This document shows positions 13,148-20,308 of a stretch of DNA of 20,685 nucleotides, in pieces (the stretch's first letter is position 1; every line of letters begins with the position of its first letter). The translations under genes were made by a program, and so were the position numbers. Under the pieces are notes generated by a model. It saw only the letters and a program-made list of their open reading frames with translations, made no database searches and was not told where the DNA came from. Source of the DNA: Candidatus Omnitrophota bacterium (GTDB lineage: Bacteria; Omnitrophota; 4484-213); NCBI GenBank assembly GCA_030640885.1, contig DAOWIN010000008.1:1-20685 (forward strand). The letters are read 5' to 3'.

Positions 13148-14845
13148 TTATCCTGCTCCTGTAACTGCTAACACTTCCTCCACAGTGGTTATTCCGGCAC
13201 GGATTTTAGAAAATCCGCTCGCTTGCAAGGTTACCATTCCACTTTTCACAGCCGCTTCTTTGAGTATGCTATCAGATTTTCCCTGCCAAATCAAGTGCTT
13301 TAATTCAGTATCAACTGCCATTACTTCATGGATGCTTGTTCTTCCTTTGTAACCCGTAAAATGACACTCTTTACAACCGCCTGCTTGATAAAACTTTTCT
13401 CCATCCTGAAATCCAATTTTCTCTTTCTCTTCAGCGTCAGGTTCATAAAGTTTTTTGCACTTTGGACAGAGACAACGTACTAAACGCTGGGCAACTACCA
13501 GCGAGAGCGAAGCAGAAAGCAAAAATGGTTCAACACCAATATCGATTAAACGCGAAATTGCCCCGGGGGCATCATTAGTGTGCAAAGTGCTAAGAACAAA
13601 ATGACCGGTAAGAGCGGCTTGGATACAAATTTCAGCAGTTTCTAAATCACGCACCTCTCCTACCATCATTATATCGGGGTCCTGTCTTAAAAAGGAACGC
13701 AACCCGGAAGCAAAGGTTAATCCAATATTTGGTCTCACCTGCACCTGATTTACCCCCTCTAAATGATATTCAACCGGATCCTCCACAGTAATAAGATTTT
13801 TACGGGGAGAATTAATTTGACTTAAAGCAGCATATAAGGTAGTAGTTTTTCCGCTACCTGTAGGGCCGGTTAGAAAAACTAAACCATAAGGCTGGTTAAT
13901 AGCACTGCTAAATTTCTCCAAATCCGCGCTTTCAAAACCTAACTGTTTCAAGTCTAAAGGAACACTTGCCTTATCCAGAATACGGACAACCACCTTTTCT
14001 CCGTTAACAGTAGGCATAGTAGAAACACGCGTATCCACTTTTCTTGCTTTTACTGTCAAGGAGAAACCGCCGTCTTGGGGCAGACGCCTCTCGGCAATAT
14101 CTAAACCGGAAAGAATCTTTATCCGCGAAACCATTGCCGGTAAAAGAGCTTCATCGGGAGGGGATATTTTATATAATGCTCCATCCACTCGGTAGCGAAT
14201 ACTCATTCCCCCTTCTAATGGTTCAACATGAATATCACTTGCCCGTTCGTCAATCGCTTGCTTAAAAAGCAAGTTCACTAAACGAATTACCGGCGCTTCC
14301 TCAGCCTTTTTGACTAACTCATTTAGATCTAAATTCCCGCTTTTTCCACTCTTTTTTCCCGTAGTAGTGCGAGTTTGTTCAATTACTTCCCGCAACAAAT
14401 CTCGCTTACCGTAAAAACTGTCTATTGCTTCTTCAATATCATTGCGGGAAGCAATAAGTGGATTTACTCCACATTTGGTCATCCGCCGCACATTATCCTG
14501 AACAACCAAATCTAAAGGGTCGGCAAAAGCGATAGTCAAAGAATTAAGATGTTTAGAAATAGGAATTAAGCAATGCTCGCGGGCGAGAGATTCGGGAATA
14601 AGTTTATCCAACTCTTGCTGTTCATTGGGCTTCAACACCCCCTCACTCAAAGAAGCGTAGGGAATGTTTAACTGCTTACCAAGACCTTCAATTATATCCG
14701 ACTCCTTTATAAACCCCAATTCAAGCAACACATCCCCTAATTGCCTACCGTTTATCTTTTGCTTTGCTAACGCTTCCTGAAGTTGCTCTTCTTTAATTGC
14801 ACCCTTTTCAAGTAATATTTCTCCTAATTTGTGATAAGAAAGCAC
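13148..14845 (-). CDS. pilB: type IV pilus extension ATPase PilB
   Basis: Cytoplasmic hexameric ATPase of the GspE/PilB family that powers pilus extension. 565 residues. An N-terminal MshEN-type region (about 1-145) carries the repeats LGEILLEKG and LGDVLLELGFI, which in relatives can bind cyclic di-GMP. The core has Walker A GPTGSGKTT (327-335), the Asp box TVEDPVEYH (353-361), Walker B DIMMVGEVRD (391-400) and the His box LTGHFVLSTLHT (412-423). A zinc-binding tetracysteine is formed by C460, C463, C491 and C494. It starts with GTG at 14843-14845 after an AGAGGAAA ribosome site. The tetracysteine and MshEN mark PilB/GspE rather than the retraction ATPase PilT. Confidence 0.96.
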   Translation of the reverse strand: MLSYHKLGEILLEKGAIKEEQLQEALAKQKINGRQLGDVLLELGFIKESDIIEGLGKQLNIPYASLSEGVLKPNEQQELDKLIPESLAREHCLIPISKHLNSLTIAFADPLDLVVQDNVRRMTKCGVNPLIASRNDIEEAIDSFYGKRDLLREVIEQTRTTTGKKSGKSGNLDLNELVKKAEEAPVIRLVNLLFKQAIDERASDIHVEPLEGGMSIRYRVDGALYKISPPDEALLPAMVSRIKILSGLDIAERRLPQDGGFSLTVKARKVDTRVSTMPTVNGEKVVVRILDKASVPLDLKQLGFESADLEKFSSAINQPYGLVFLTGPTGSGKTTTLYAALSQINSPRKNLITVEDPVEYHLEGVNQVQVRPNIGLTFASGLRSFLRQDPDIMMVGEVRDLETAEICIQAALTGHFVLSTLHTNDAPGAISRLIDIGVEPFLLSASLSLVVAQRLVRCLCPKCKKLYEPDAEEKEKIGFQDGEKFYQAGGCKECHFTGYKGRTSIHEVMAVDTELKHLIWQGKSDSILKEAAVKSGMVTLQASGFSKIRAGITTVEEVLAVTGAG

Positions 14846-14912
14846 ACTTTCCTCTTTTTAGATATTTTTGACAAATTTTCCCAAATTAAACAATACGAAA
14901 GAATTTTTAGAG

Positions 14913-14979
14913 AGCAATTCTTGTTTGATTATTGGAATTTGGTGCTTATTTGTTATTTGTGATTTGGTGCTTGGAATTT
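14913..14979. repeat. GATTATTGGAATTTGG word array between pilQ and pilB
   Basis: 14913-14943 is identical, in inverted orientation, to 10294-10324 (31 bp). It continues with GTGCTTATTTGTTATTTGTG and ATTTGGTGCTTGGAATTTT words. The array lies between the secretin stop hairpin and the pilB start. Confidence 0.75.
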
Positions 14980-14980
14980 T

Positions 14981-15011
14981 CTGAACTTTTGGCAAAATGC
15001 TAAAAGTTCAG
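14981..15011 (-). other. perfect hairpin directly after the secretin stop codon
   Basis: CTGAACTTTT (14981-14990) and AAAAGTTCAG (15002-15011) form a perfect 10-bp stem with an 11-nt loop, starting at the base after the TAA. No U-tract follows on the minus strand. It could partly terminate or stabilise the upstream message and so set different levels of secretin versus PilB and PilC. Confidence 0.5.
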
Positions 15012-16526
15012 TTAATCCACTACTATTGGCTCTAATTGCAAAGCTTCCCCTTCTATGTACTCTTCTGCCTCCTCAAACATTGCTGGTTTCTCCCAGTAAC
15101 GCACAATACGAGGGGTAATAAAAACAATCAATTCGGTTTGGTTGTCAACTTCTTTCTCGTACTTAAATAAATTTCCTAATATAGGAATACTGCCAAGGAA
15201 GGGAACATTATGAATCGTGTCTTCCTTTCTGGTGGAAATCAAACCGGCAATAATAACTGTATTCCCATCCTTTACAATCACAACGGTCTTGGCTGTGCGT
15301 TTAAGTTTATCCACTGCTCCGCTAACCGCTGTTGATGAAGTAACTGCCCTGCTTACCTCCGGCTCAATTTCCAAAGTAATCTCTCCTGCTCTATTAACAT
15401 GCGGGGTAACCTTCAACTTCGTCCCGATATCCATACGCTCAATACTTTCCGTGCGATTTCCATCTTCGTCATAAGTAACTATTTTACCTACAGCCGCATC
15501 GGTAACAATATCAATGGTTGCTTCCTCATTGCTAAGAACGCATATCTTGGGTTTTGCCAGCCAGCGGGCGCGTGTGTCTGTGGACAAAGCTTTTAATACT
15601 GCCTGAGTATTTTCAGCGGTTATTTTGGCGGCGGTAAAACCCCCTGTAGCATGCATTAAATCCTCAGAAAGAGGGAAATTGGTATTATGGGTGCCGGGAG
15701 CAGTGTAGGCAAGATTTATCCCTTGCGACCAATCAATGCCCAATTCATCCATTAAATCCACTGCCGTTTCTAAAATCTCGGCTTCAATCATTACCTGCGG
15801 CGTGGGGGTATCAATATCCTTAATTGTCTTTTCAATACGCTCAAAATTGAGCGGGATATCAGTAATAATTAAGGAATTTGTTCTTTTGTAACAGATCACC
15901 TTTCCGTGTTCGGTGAGAATATTCTCAATTACCTGTTGCAATTCCTTCCCCTCATCACCACTCTTACTCTTGCCGCTTCTGACTGCCATGGCGTAATTAA
16001 GCTCAAAAACCTTGGTGGCCGTTTCCACCATCGGCTCGGAAGTTTCTTTGACAATAAAAATATTGCTTCCCGCCGATTGTTCATAGGTCAGGTTATTACC
16101 TCTTAAAATAGTATTCAAAGCATCCTCTACGGAAACCTTTTCCAAATAAAGGGTAACCCTGCTGTCTTTAATTTTTTGCCCGGCAATAAAATTCAAACCC
16201 GATTGTTGCGAAAAAACCTTTAACACATCCTTTATGCTGGCATCTTGAAAATCCATTGAGATAGTAAGCGCCGATTTTTTAGAAGAGGTACGTTCAACCT
16301 TCTTTTTTCTCTTTGTTCTCACGGGCTTGCCGGAAATTGTTTTTGGAAGCTCTTCTTTAGGCAAATCCTCTTTCTGTTTTTCTAACCACTGTTTATACTT
16401 TGCTATCCCCGCATCTTGGTTGTTATTTTGAGCAGAGGCAAAAGACAAAAGATAGAAAACAGAAAACAGAAAACAAAAAACAGATACCTTTTTTAACATA
16501 TTTCTTCCTAAGACTTTCTTTAACAT
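15012..16526 (-). CDS. pilQ: secretin, outer-membrane pore of the type IV pilus (PilQ-like)
   Basis: 504 residues. A hydrophobic signal peptide ends near residue 32 (SFASA then Q). A lysine-rich linker is followed by an STN/N0-like domain (about 85-165: MDFQDASIKDVLKVFSQQSG, then VSVEDALNTIL) and an N1-type domain with TNSLIITDIP. The secretin core runs to about 480 and ends with VPFLGSIPILGNLFK and TELIVFITPRIV, diagnostic of the family. It is shorter than classical PilQ and lacks N-terminal AMIN domains. ATG at 16524-16526 with GGAGGG 4 nt upstream; a second in-frame ATG nine codons on also has a near-SD sequence. The signal peptide is partly encoded by a word repeat. Genomic position between PilP-like and pilB supports PilQ over GspD. 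Confidence 0.94.
   Translation of the reverse strand: MLKKVLGRNMLKKVSVFCFLFSVFYLLSFASAQNNNQDAGIAKYKQWLEKQKEDLPKEELPKTISGKPVRTKRKKKVERTSSKKSALTISMDFQDASIKDVLKVFSQQSGLNFIAGQKIKDSRVTLYLEKVSVEDALNTILRGNNLTYEQSAGSNIFIVKETSEPMVETATKVFELNYAMAVRSGKSKSGDEGKELQQVIENILTEHGKVICYKRTNSLIITDIPLNFERIEKTIKDIDTPTPQVMIEAEILETAVDLMDELGIDWSQGINLAYTAPGTHNTNFPLSEDLMHATGGFTAAKITAENTQAVLKALSTDTRARWLAKPKICVLSNEEATIDIVTDAAVGKIVTYDEDGNRTESIERMDIGTKLKVTPHVNRAGEITLEIEPEVSRAVTSSTAVSGAVDKLKRTAKTVVIVKDGNTVIIAGLISTRKEDTIHNVPFLGSIPILGNLFKYEKEVDNQTELIVFITPRIVRYWEKPAMFEEAEEYIEGEALQLEPIVVD
16443..16486. repeat. TCTGTTTTCTGT word array inside the secretin signal-peptide coding region
   Basis: On the minus strand TCTGTTTTTTGTTTTCTGTT continues with CTGTTTTCTATCTTTTGTC. 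The same word occurs outside genes at 5286-5300 and 11810-11825. It encodes the phenylalanine-rich hydrophobic core of the signal peptide (FCFLFSVFYLLSF). Confidence 0.65.
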
Positions 16527-16538
16527 ATTTCCCTCCTA

Positions 16539-16555
16539 CTATAACTTTGTTATAG
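16539..16555 (-). promoter_or_regulatory. small palindrome before the secretin ribosome site
   Basis: CTATAAC-TTT-GTTATAG, a perfect 7-bp inverted repeat with a 3-nt centre, lies directly upstream of the GGAGGG Shine-Dalgarno. It could be an operator or an RNA hairpin affecting secretin translation; neither is shown. Confidence 0.35.
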
Positions 16556-16566
16556 CTGATTATTCA

Positions 16567-16646
16567 CCCCGTTAGAAGCCCTGCCTATAAATTTCAATTA
16601 GAACTTTGGAAGTCTGTTTTACGTTGCAAGACAACTTCTAACGGGG
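16567..16646. repeat. 80-bp MITE-like element with 12-bp inverted termini
   Basis: CCCCGTTAGAAG (16567-16578) and CTTCTAACGGGG (16635-16646) are exact reverse complements flanking 56 bp. The architecture is like the element at 9107-9207 (ends rich in C/G, short AT-rich core), but the sequence differs. No target duplication is obvious. Confidence 0.5.
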
Positions 16647-16867
16647 CAGGCAGATTTCAGAAAAATTACACTGATTTTCTATATGTCTAAAAAACAACCA
16701 CAAAATTCACAAATCTCTCCAAATTTTAGAAATCTATGAACCCTGCGGCTTTGTTTTAACCCCTTTGGTTCAAAATATTGCATTATTGCACCAACAAGGT
16801 AAAAAAATGATTGTCCCTACAAATTAAACAAAACTCAAACATCCATAACTTTATAAACTTTATGAAT

Positions 16868-16913
16868 CCAATTAACTCCGTTAACTCTATTAACTCCATA
16901 AACCCAATAAACC
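16868..16913. repeat. GTTTATTG/GAGTTAA word array at the end of the PilP-like gene
   Basis: On the minus strand, directly after the stop: GGGTTTATT, GGGTTTATGG, AGTTAATAG, AGTTAACGG, AGTTAATTGG, units of about 10 bp. The degenerate array begins at the base following the stop codon. Confidence 0.65.
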
Positions 16914-17357
16914 CTATTCCTGTTTCTCTTTTGCTTTAACTGTAAATACCTTCCCTTGGTATATTAAAATTACTCCTTCTTTCTTAATTTCCAAAACCTC
17001 CGCCCCCGAAATACTGTCCCCTTTTCTTACTACTTGATCATTAATAATCGCCCGCGGTTCATAACCCCATGTAAAACCGTGCAAATTCATCCGAGGCAGA
17101 GCTACCTTCCCCACGTTTGAAGATGGCAACCCCATTTCAAGAATATCTAAAGGACTGCAAAAAGGGTCTCCTTTATCAACGATTTGATATTCAACTGTAG
17201 GATAATCAACGGGCTTGTCCTTTTTTGCCTTTTTCGCTTTCAGATTTTTTCCTTTTTTTGCATCAGCATAAACAGCATCAGTAAAAATACAAATCTGCGA
17301 TAAGGCAGATATGAGCATAAAAACTATTATCCATAAAAAAAAGTTTTTTTGTTTCAT
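16914..17357 (-). CDS. PilP/GspC-like periplasmic pilus assembly protein
   Basis: 147 residues. An N-terminal hydrophobic segment (about 6-32) may be a signal peptide or anchor. A lysine-rich linker (33-50) and the motif DPFCSPL follow. A compact C-terminal beta domain (about 88-142) reads LHGFTWGYEPRAIINDQVV, then GD, and GAEVLEIKKEGVILIYQGK. This is the pattern of PilP and GspC homology-region domains, which link the inner-membrane PilN-PilO complex to the secretin. The order PilMN, PilO, this gene, secretin supports PilP. There is no lipobox cysteine, unlike classical PilP lipoproteins. ATG 20 nt after the pilO stop, without a clear Shine-Dalgarno. Confidence 0.72.
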   Translation of the reverse strand: MKQKNFFLWIIVFMLISALSQICIFTDAVYADAKKGKNLKAKKAKKDKPVDYPTVEYQIVDKGDPFCSPLDILEMGLPSSNVGKVALPRMNLHGFTWGYEPRAIINDQVVRKGDSISGAEVLEIKKEGVILIYQGKVFTVKAKEKQE

Positions 17358-17377
17358 TGCAATCTATGCAATAAATG

Positions 17378-17923
17378 TTAATGGGATTTGCAAAATAAAT
17401 CCACCTGCAAATCTACATTTATCTTTATTGCCTGTGAAGCATCTGTATCCTCGGTTGAGCTTTTCCCGCTCCTTCCCTTTTTATTCGCAATAATTTTCCC
17501 TACCGAGATAAAATAATAAGAACTTTCCAACTTAGAAATAAACTGCCCTAACTGATTGTAGGAAGTTTCTAAAACAAGAACTAAAGACAATTTTTGATAA
17601 TGTTTTTCTTGGACAAACGGTTTGGGCGTAATTGAGGTAATTTTTACATTGCTTTCATTCGCTAATTTGGTAACTTGGTTAAGAAGATAAGAAGTATCTT
17701 TACTCGGGAATAAACGCAGTCTGTGTTTTTGAATATTCTTTTGGGCGACGCTTATTTCTTTCAACAAACTATGTTTCTCTTTCTCTATTTTTTGGGCATC
17801 TTCTATCTTTTTTATTCTTTTTTTTGCCGGTTGATAAATAAAGTTCATCCCTGCAATTAGAGTAAATAAAACTATCGCTAGCGAAACAATCCCTGTTTTG
17901 ACCTGATAAGATTTATAAAACAT
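17378..17923 (-). CDS. pilO: type IV pilus alignment protein PilO
   Basis: 181-residue bitopic inner-membrane protein: a membrane segment at about 12-31, a charged coiled coil (about 33-68), then a periplasmic ferredoxin-like domain. The domain reads LLNQVTKLANESNVKITSITP, then LETSYNQLGQFISKLES and YYFISVGKI, which is the PilO pattern. It pairs with PilN in the alignment complex. The insert GRSGKSSTEDTDAS (about 150-163) is a flexible loop. ATG at 17921-17923 with AGGAG 7 nt upstream; it follows the PilM-PilN gene by 26 nt. Confidence 0.85.
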   Translation of the reverse strand: MFYKSYQVKTGIVSLAIVLFTLIAGMNFIYQPAKKRIKKIEDAQKIEKEKHSLLKEISVAQKNIQKHRLRLFPSKDTSYLLNQVTKLANESNVKITSITPKPFVQEKHYQKLSLVLVLETSYNQLGQFISKLESSYYFISVGKIIANKKGRSGKSSTEDTDASQAIKINVDLQVDLFCKSH

Positions 17924-17949
17924 CCTTTTGCTCCTATGACTTGAACCTT

Positions 17950-19518
17950 TTACTCCATTTTTATATCAAAATTAGTAATCCTGTATTTTCCCTCTCTGCC
18001 TTCACCAATAGTGCCTATTTTAGGATCTTTTTTAAAACCCTCTCTTAAAACCGCATTCTTCCGAATATTGGAAAACATCTGAGTTACAGATTCTGTTTCT
18101 TGCTGTCTATCCCCTAAAAATGCTCCACCTTTTAAATCTAATCTGTGAGGGTTTCTTGACCAGCTAAGCATTTTTAGCCATAAATTATCTGGTAGAACTT
18201 TATTGAACTCATTCAGTTTTTTTGTCAAAAATATTCTTTTGTCCATTATTCTTCCCAAAGCAATCTTTTCCGCCTTTATATCTTTCTTTTTCGATTCCAA
18301 TTGGGTAAAACTCAAGCTTCTTATTTCGGCGGATACCTCCGGAACCTGCTTTTTTATTTTATCCAACTCTTCCCTTGCTGTTCTTACTTGAGCATCGGTG
18401 ATGAAAAAAACGCCGCCTAAAATTAAAATTGCCAGCATCCCCTCTGCAACCAAGGTTTTTACAAAATTCTCTTTTTCAAGAGCTACCTTTCTTATAATCT
18501 CTTCTTGCTGCCATAAATTCGCTTCCAAATTTGACTTTACCAATCCTCTTAAAGCTAAGCCAGCCGCAAAACAGAATCCTGGAACCAGTCCTTCAGCGTT
18601 AAGTATTCTTTTTGTTACCTCTCCTAATTCAATCTTTATCTTAAAATCTTCTTTAAATCTTTCCAATAATTGCGAATCTATTTCCCCGTCGCTACAGAGA
18701 ATTATCTTGTCTATCTTTTCCTGCTTTAGCTTTTTCTCATAATAATTGAAAGAAAATTTTATTTCATTCAATAGATTTGCGTAAGGGGATTTTTCTTCTT
18801 CCTCAGGAGCTGTTTCAGAGGCTATTTTGATATCACGCACGAGATAAAAAATATTGTTTTTCAATATATTAACGCTGGCGCTATCTCCGACAATATTTAT
18901 AACCACTGTTGACTGGGCGGGATTTATTTGATTATTTAATTGCAAAATTCTGGATACGCAAGAAGAAATAGGCTCCAAAGCAAGCACCTTTAAATCCATT
19001 TGAGCCAAAACAGAAACTATTTTTTCCACCTCTCTTTTTTGAACAGCTGTGAACATCACCTCCATTCTTTTCTCTTCTTCCCTTGGGACTACCTGAAAAT
19101 CAAAAAACACTTCCTCAATAGCAAAAGGGATATGTCTTTTTGCTTCAAATTTTATCGCCCTTCGCCATTCAGGTTCAGGAATAAGCGGTATTTGAAAATA
19201 CCGGACCATCGCGCTTTCCAAAGGAAGATTAACAATTATCTCTTTCACTTTGAGATTACTTTTGCGAATGGCTCTTTTTATCGCCTGCACAACCATATTG
19301 GGATTATGCAGAATGGGATCGCCGACGAGACTTTTTTTTAAAGCTTCAAATTCTTCATTCGGAGGAACATCTTTTCCTTTGTGAGAATTCACTTCAACAA
19401 TTTCTTCGCGAGCAAAACCAACAAGTCTTGGACCTACCGAAGTCCTTTCTAACTGCATCAAATCCACGAAGTTTGAACCAACATACAAACCCGTTATTTT
19501 AGTTTCTTTTACTGGCAT
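17950..19518 (-). CDS. pilM: PilM-PilN fusion protein of the type IV pilus alignment complex
   Basis: 522 residues. Residues 1 to about 335 are an actin-like PilM domain: GLYVGSNFVDLMQLE near the start, VNLPLESAMVRYFQIPLIPE, EAKRHIPF, and FCFAAGLALRG at its end. A membrane segment at about 361-378 follows. The rest (about 380-522) is PilN-like: a coiled coil and a ferredoxin-like domain around LPDNLWLKMLSW, LKGGAFL and TQMFSNIRK. PilM is normally a separate cytoplasmic protein bound to the PilN tail. The fused form resembles GspL of type II secretion. I place the start at ATG 19516-19518, which has GAGGG (19524-19528) 5 nt upstream. An upstream TTG at 19530 overlaps that ribosome site. Confidence 0.9.
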   Translation of the reverse strand: MPVKETKITGLYVGSNFVDLMQLERTSVGPRLVGFAREEIVEVNSHKGKDVPPNEEFEALKKSLVGDPILHNPNMVVQAIKRAIRKSNLKVKEIIVNLPLESAMVRYFQIPLIPEPEWRRAIKFEAKRHIPFAIEEVFFDFQVVPREEEKRMEVMFTAVQKREVEKIVSVLAQMDLKVLALEPISSCVSRILQLNNQINPAQSTVVINIVGDSASVNILKNNIFYLVRDIKIASETAPEEEEKSPYANLLNEIKFSFNYYEKKLKQEKIDKIILCSDGEIDSQLLERFKEDFKIKIELGEVTKRILNAEGLVPGFCFAAGLALRGLVKSNLEANLWQQEEIIRKVALEKENFVKTLVAEGMLAILILGGVFFITDAQVRTAREELDKIKKQVPEVSAEIRSLSFTQLESKKKDIKAEKIALGRIMDKRIFLTKKLNEFNKVLPDNLWLKMLSWSRNPHRLDLKGGAFLGDRQQETESVTQMFSNIRKNAVLREGFKKDPKIGTIGEGREGKYRITNFDIKME

Positions 19519-19565
19519 AGTAACCCTCAATTAATTTCAGTTTCTTCCAATAAATAATTTCCATT

Positions 19566-19594
19566 AGTATAAAAAATTTCTAAAACAATGTCAA
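19566..19594 (-). promoter_or_regulatory. sigma70-type promoter of the pilM-to-pilC operon
   Basis: On the minus strand TTGACA (19589-19594), a 17-bp spacer, then TATACT (19566-19571): consensus -35, 5 of 6 at the -10, ideal spacing. Transcription would begin near 19559, about 40 nt before the PilM-PilN start. Confidence 0.7.
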
Positions 19595-19680
19595 GGAAAA
19601 TCTTTGCTTAACAAAACAATTAAACAACTTATTCTAAAGACAAGTATAACGCTCGTTTCCAACGGCTAAAAAATTTAAAA

Positions 19681-20307
19681 CTAATCATGAGCAAGATTGA
19701 ATGAAGGAACTTTGGAAATATAATCCTTACCCATCATTGGCGTTATCTTAACTTCTATACCATTGCTATCAAATGCGCATCCGGCAAGTCCACCCCCAGA
19801 TTCACAATATTTAAATTCAAGAGCGCCAATTTGGGTGATTGCTTCATGAATAACTGACGCATGATTCCATGCTGGCCAACTACCGCTGCTACGAATTTTT
19901 GTGCTTTTTTTGAAATCATTACCATCAAGCCAATACCTATATATCTTATCACCATCGCTTTCATTCCCGGAATTATCCTCGTCCGCATATAAAGTATAAA
20001 GCTCTGGATTGGGAGATACATCTCCATCACTCAACGGTCCAACAAATGTAGCGCTCTTATCCACCCCACCTGTTTCTCTTACTCCGGTTGCAATATACCC
20101 CATTGCCAAATTCACATTATGCTGGTTAATTGTCTGTTCGGAAATCCGAGCAGAATTTTTCTGCGCGGTTACAAATATACTAATACTTGCCAAAAAAACC
20201 ACGCCTACAAGCAAAGCGCTAACCATAAGTTCAACTAAGGTGAATCCATCTTTAGCGTATAGCGTATAGCGGATAGCGGATAGAGATTTTGAAAAATGCT
20301 TTTTCAT
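19681..20307 (-). CDS. minor prepilin, PilW-like
   Basis: 208 residues. The type III signal reads KDGFTLVELMVSALLVGVV, with cleavage expected between G21 and F22 and the conserved Glu five residues later. The leader is long (21 residues), and its SAIRYTLYAK part is encoded by a 7-bp tandem repeat. The globular part resembles PilW-type minor pilins (SEQTINQHNVNLAMGYIATGVRETGG), which lack strong conservation beyond this helix. It has one probable disulfide pair (CESGGGLAGC). Minor pilins prime assembly and sit at the pilus tip. It starts 1 nt after the stop of the preceding gene without its own ribosome site, so it is translationally coupled. A PulJ/GspJ-like assignment is the main alternative. 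Confidence 0.82.
   Translation of the reverse strand: MKKHFSKSLSAIRYTLYAKDGFTLVELMVSALLVGVVFLASISIFVTAQKNSARISEQTINQHNVNLAMGYIATGVRETGGVDKSATFVGPLSDGDVSPNPELYTLYADEDNSGNESDGDKIYRYWLDGNDFKKSTKIRSSGSWPAWNHASVIHEAITQIGALEFKYCESGGGLAGCAFDSNGIEVKITPMMGKDYISKVPSFNLAHD
20253..20283. repeat. 7-bp tandem repeat within the prepilin leader
   Basis: TAGCGTA, TAGCGTA, TAGCGGA, TAGCGGA, then TAG: four 7-bp units on the plus strand. They encode part of the leader upstream of the GFTLVE cleavage site. Because the period is not a multiple of three, loss or gain of one unit would shift the frame. Confidence 0.75.
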
Positions 20308-20308
20308 T

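Larger units (their letters stand above)
16527..16913. other. 387-bp intergenic region between the PilP-like gene and the secretin gene
   Basis: No gene is seen. It holds a 17-nt palindrome before the secretin ribosome site (16539-16555), an 80-bp element with 12-bp inverted ends (16567-16646) and a word-repeat array at the PilP-like stop (16868-16913). Between them (16650-16865) is AT-rich sequence with loose CACTGATT and AAATTT words. No clear promoter was found. Confidence 0.7.

Noticed and set aside
19755..20030. Second minus-strand frame overlapping the PilW-like prepilin
   Set aside because: It lies wholly within the prepilin gene in another frame and has low-complexity content without any known motif.
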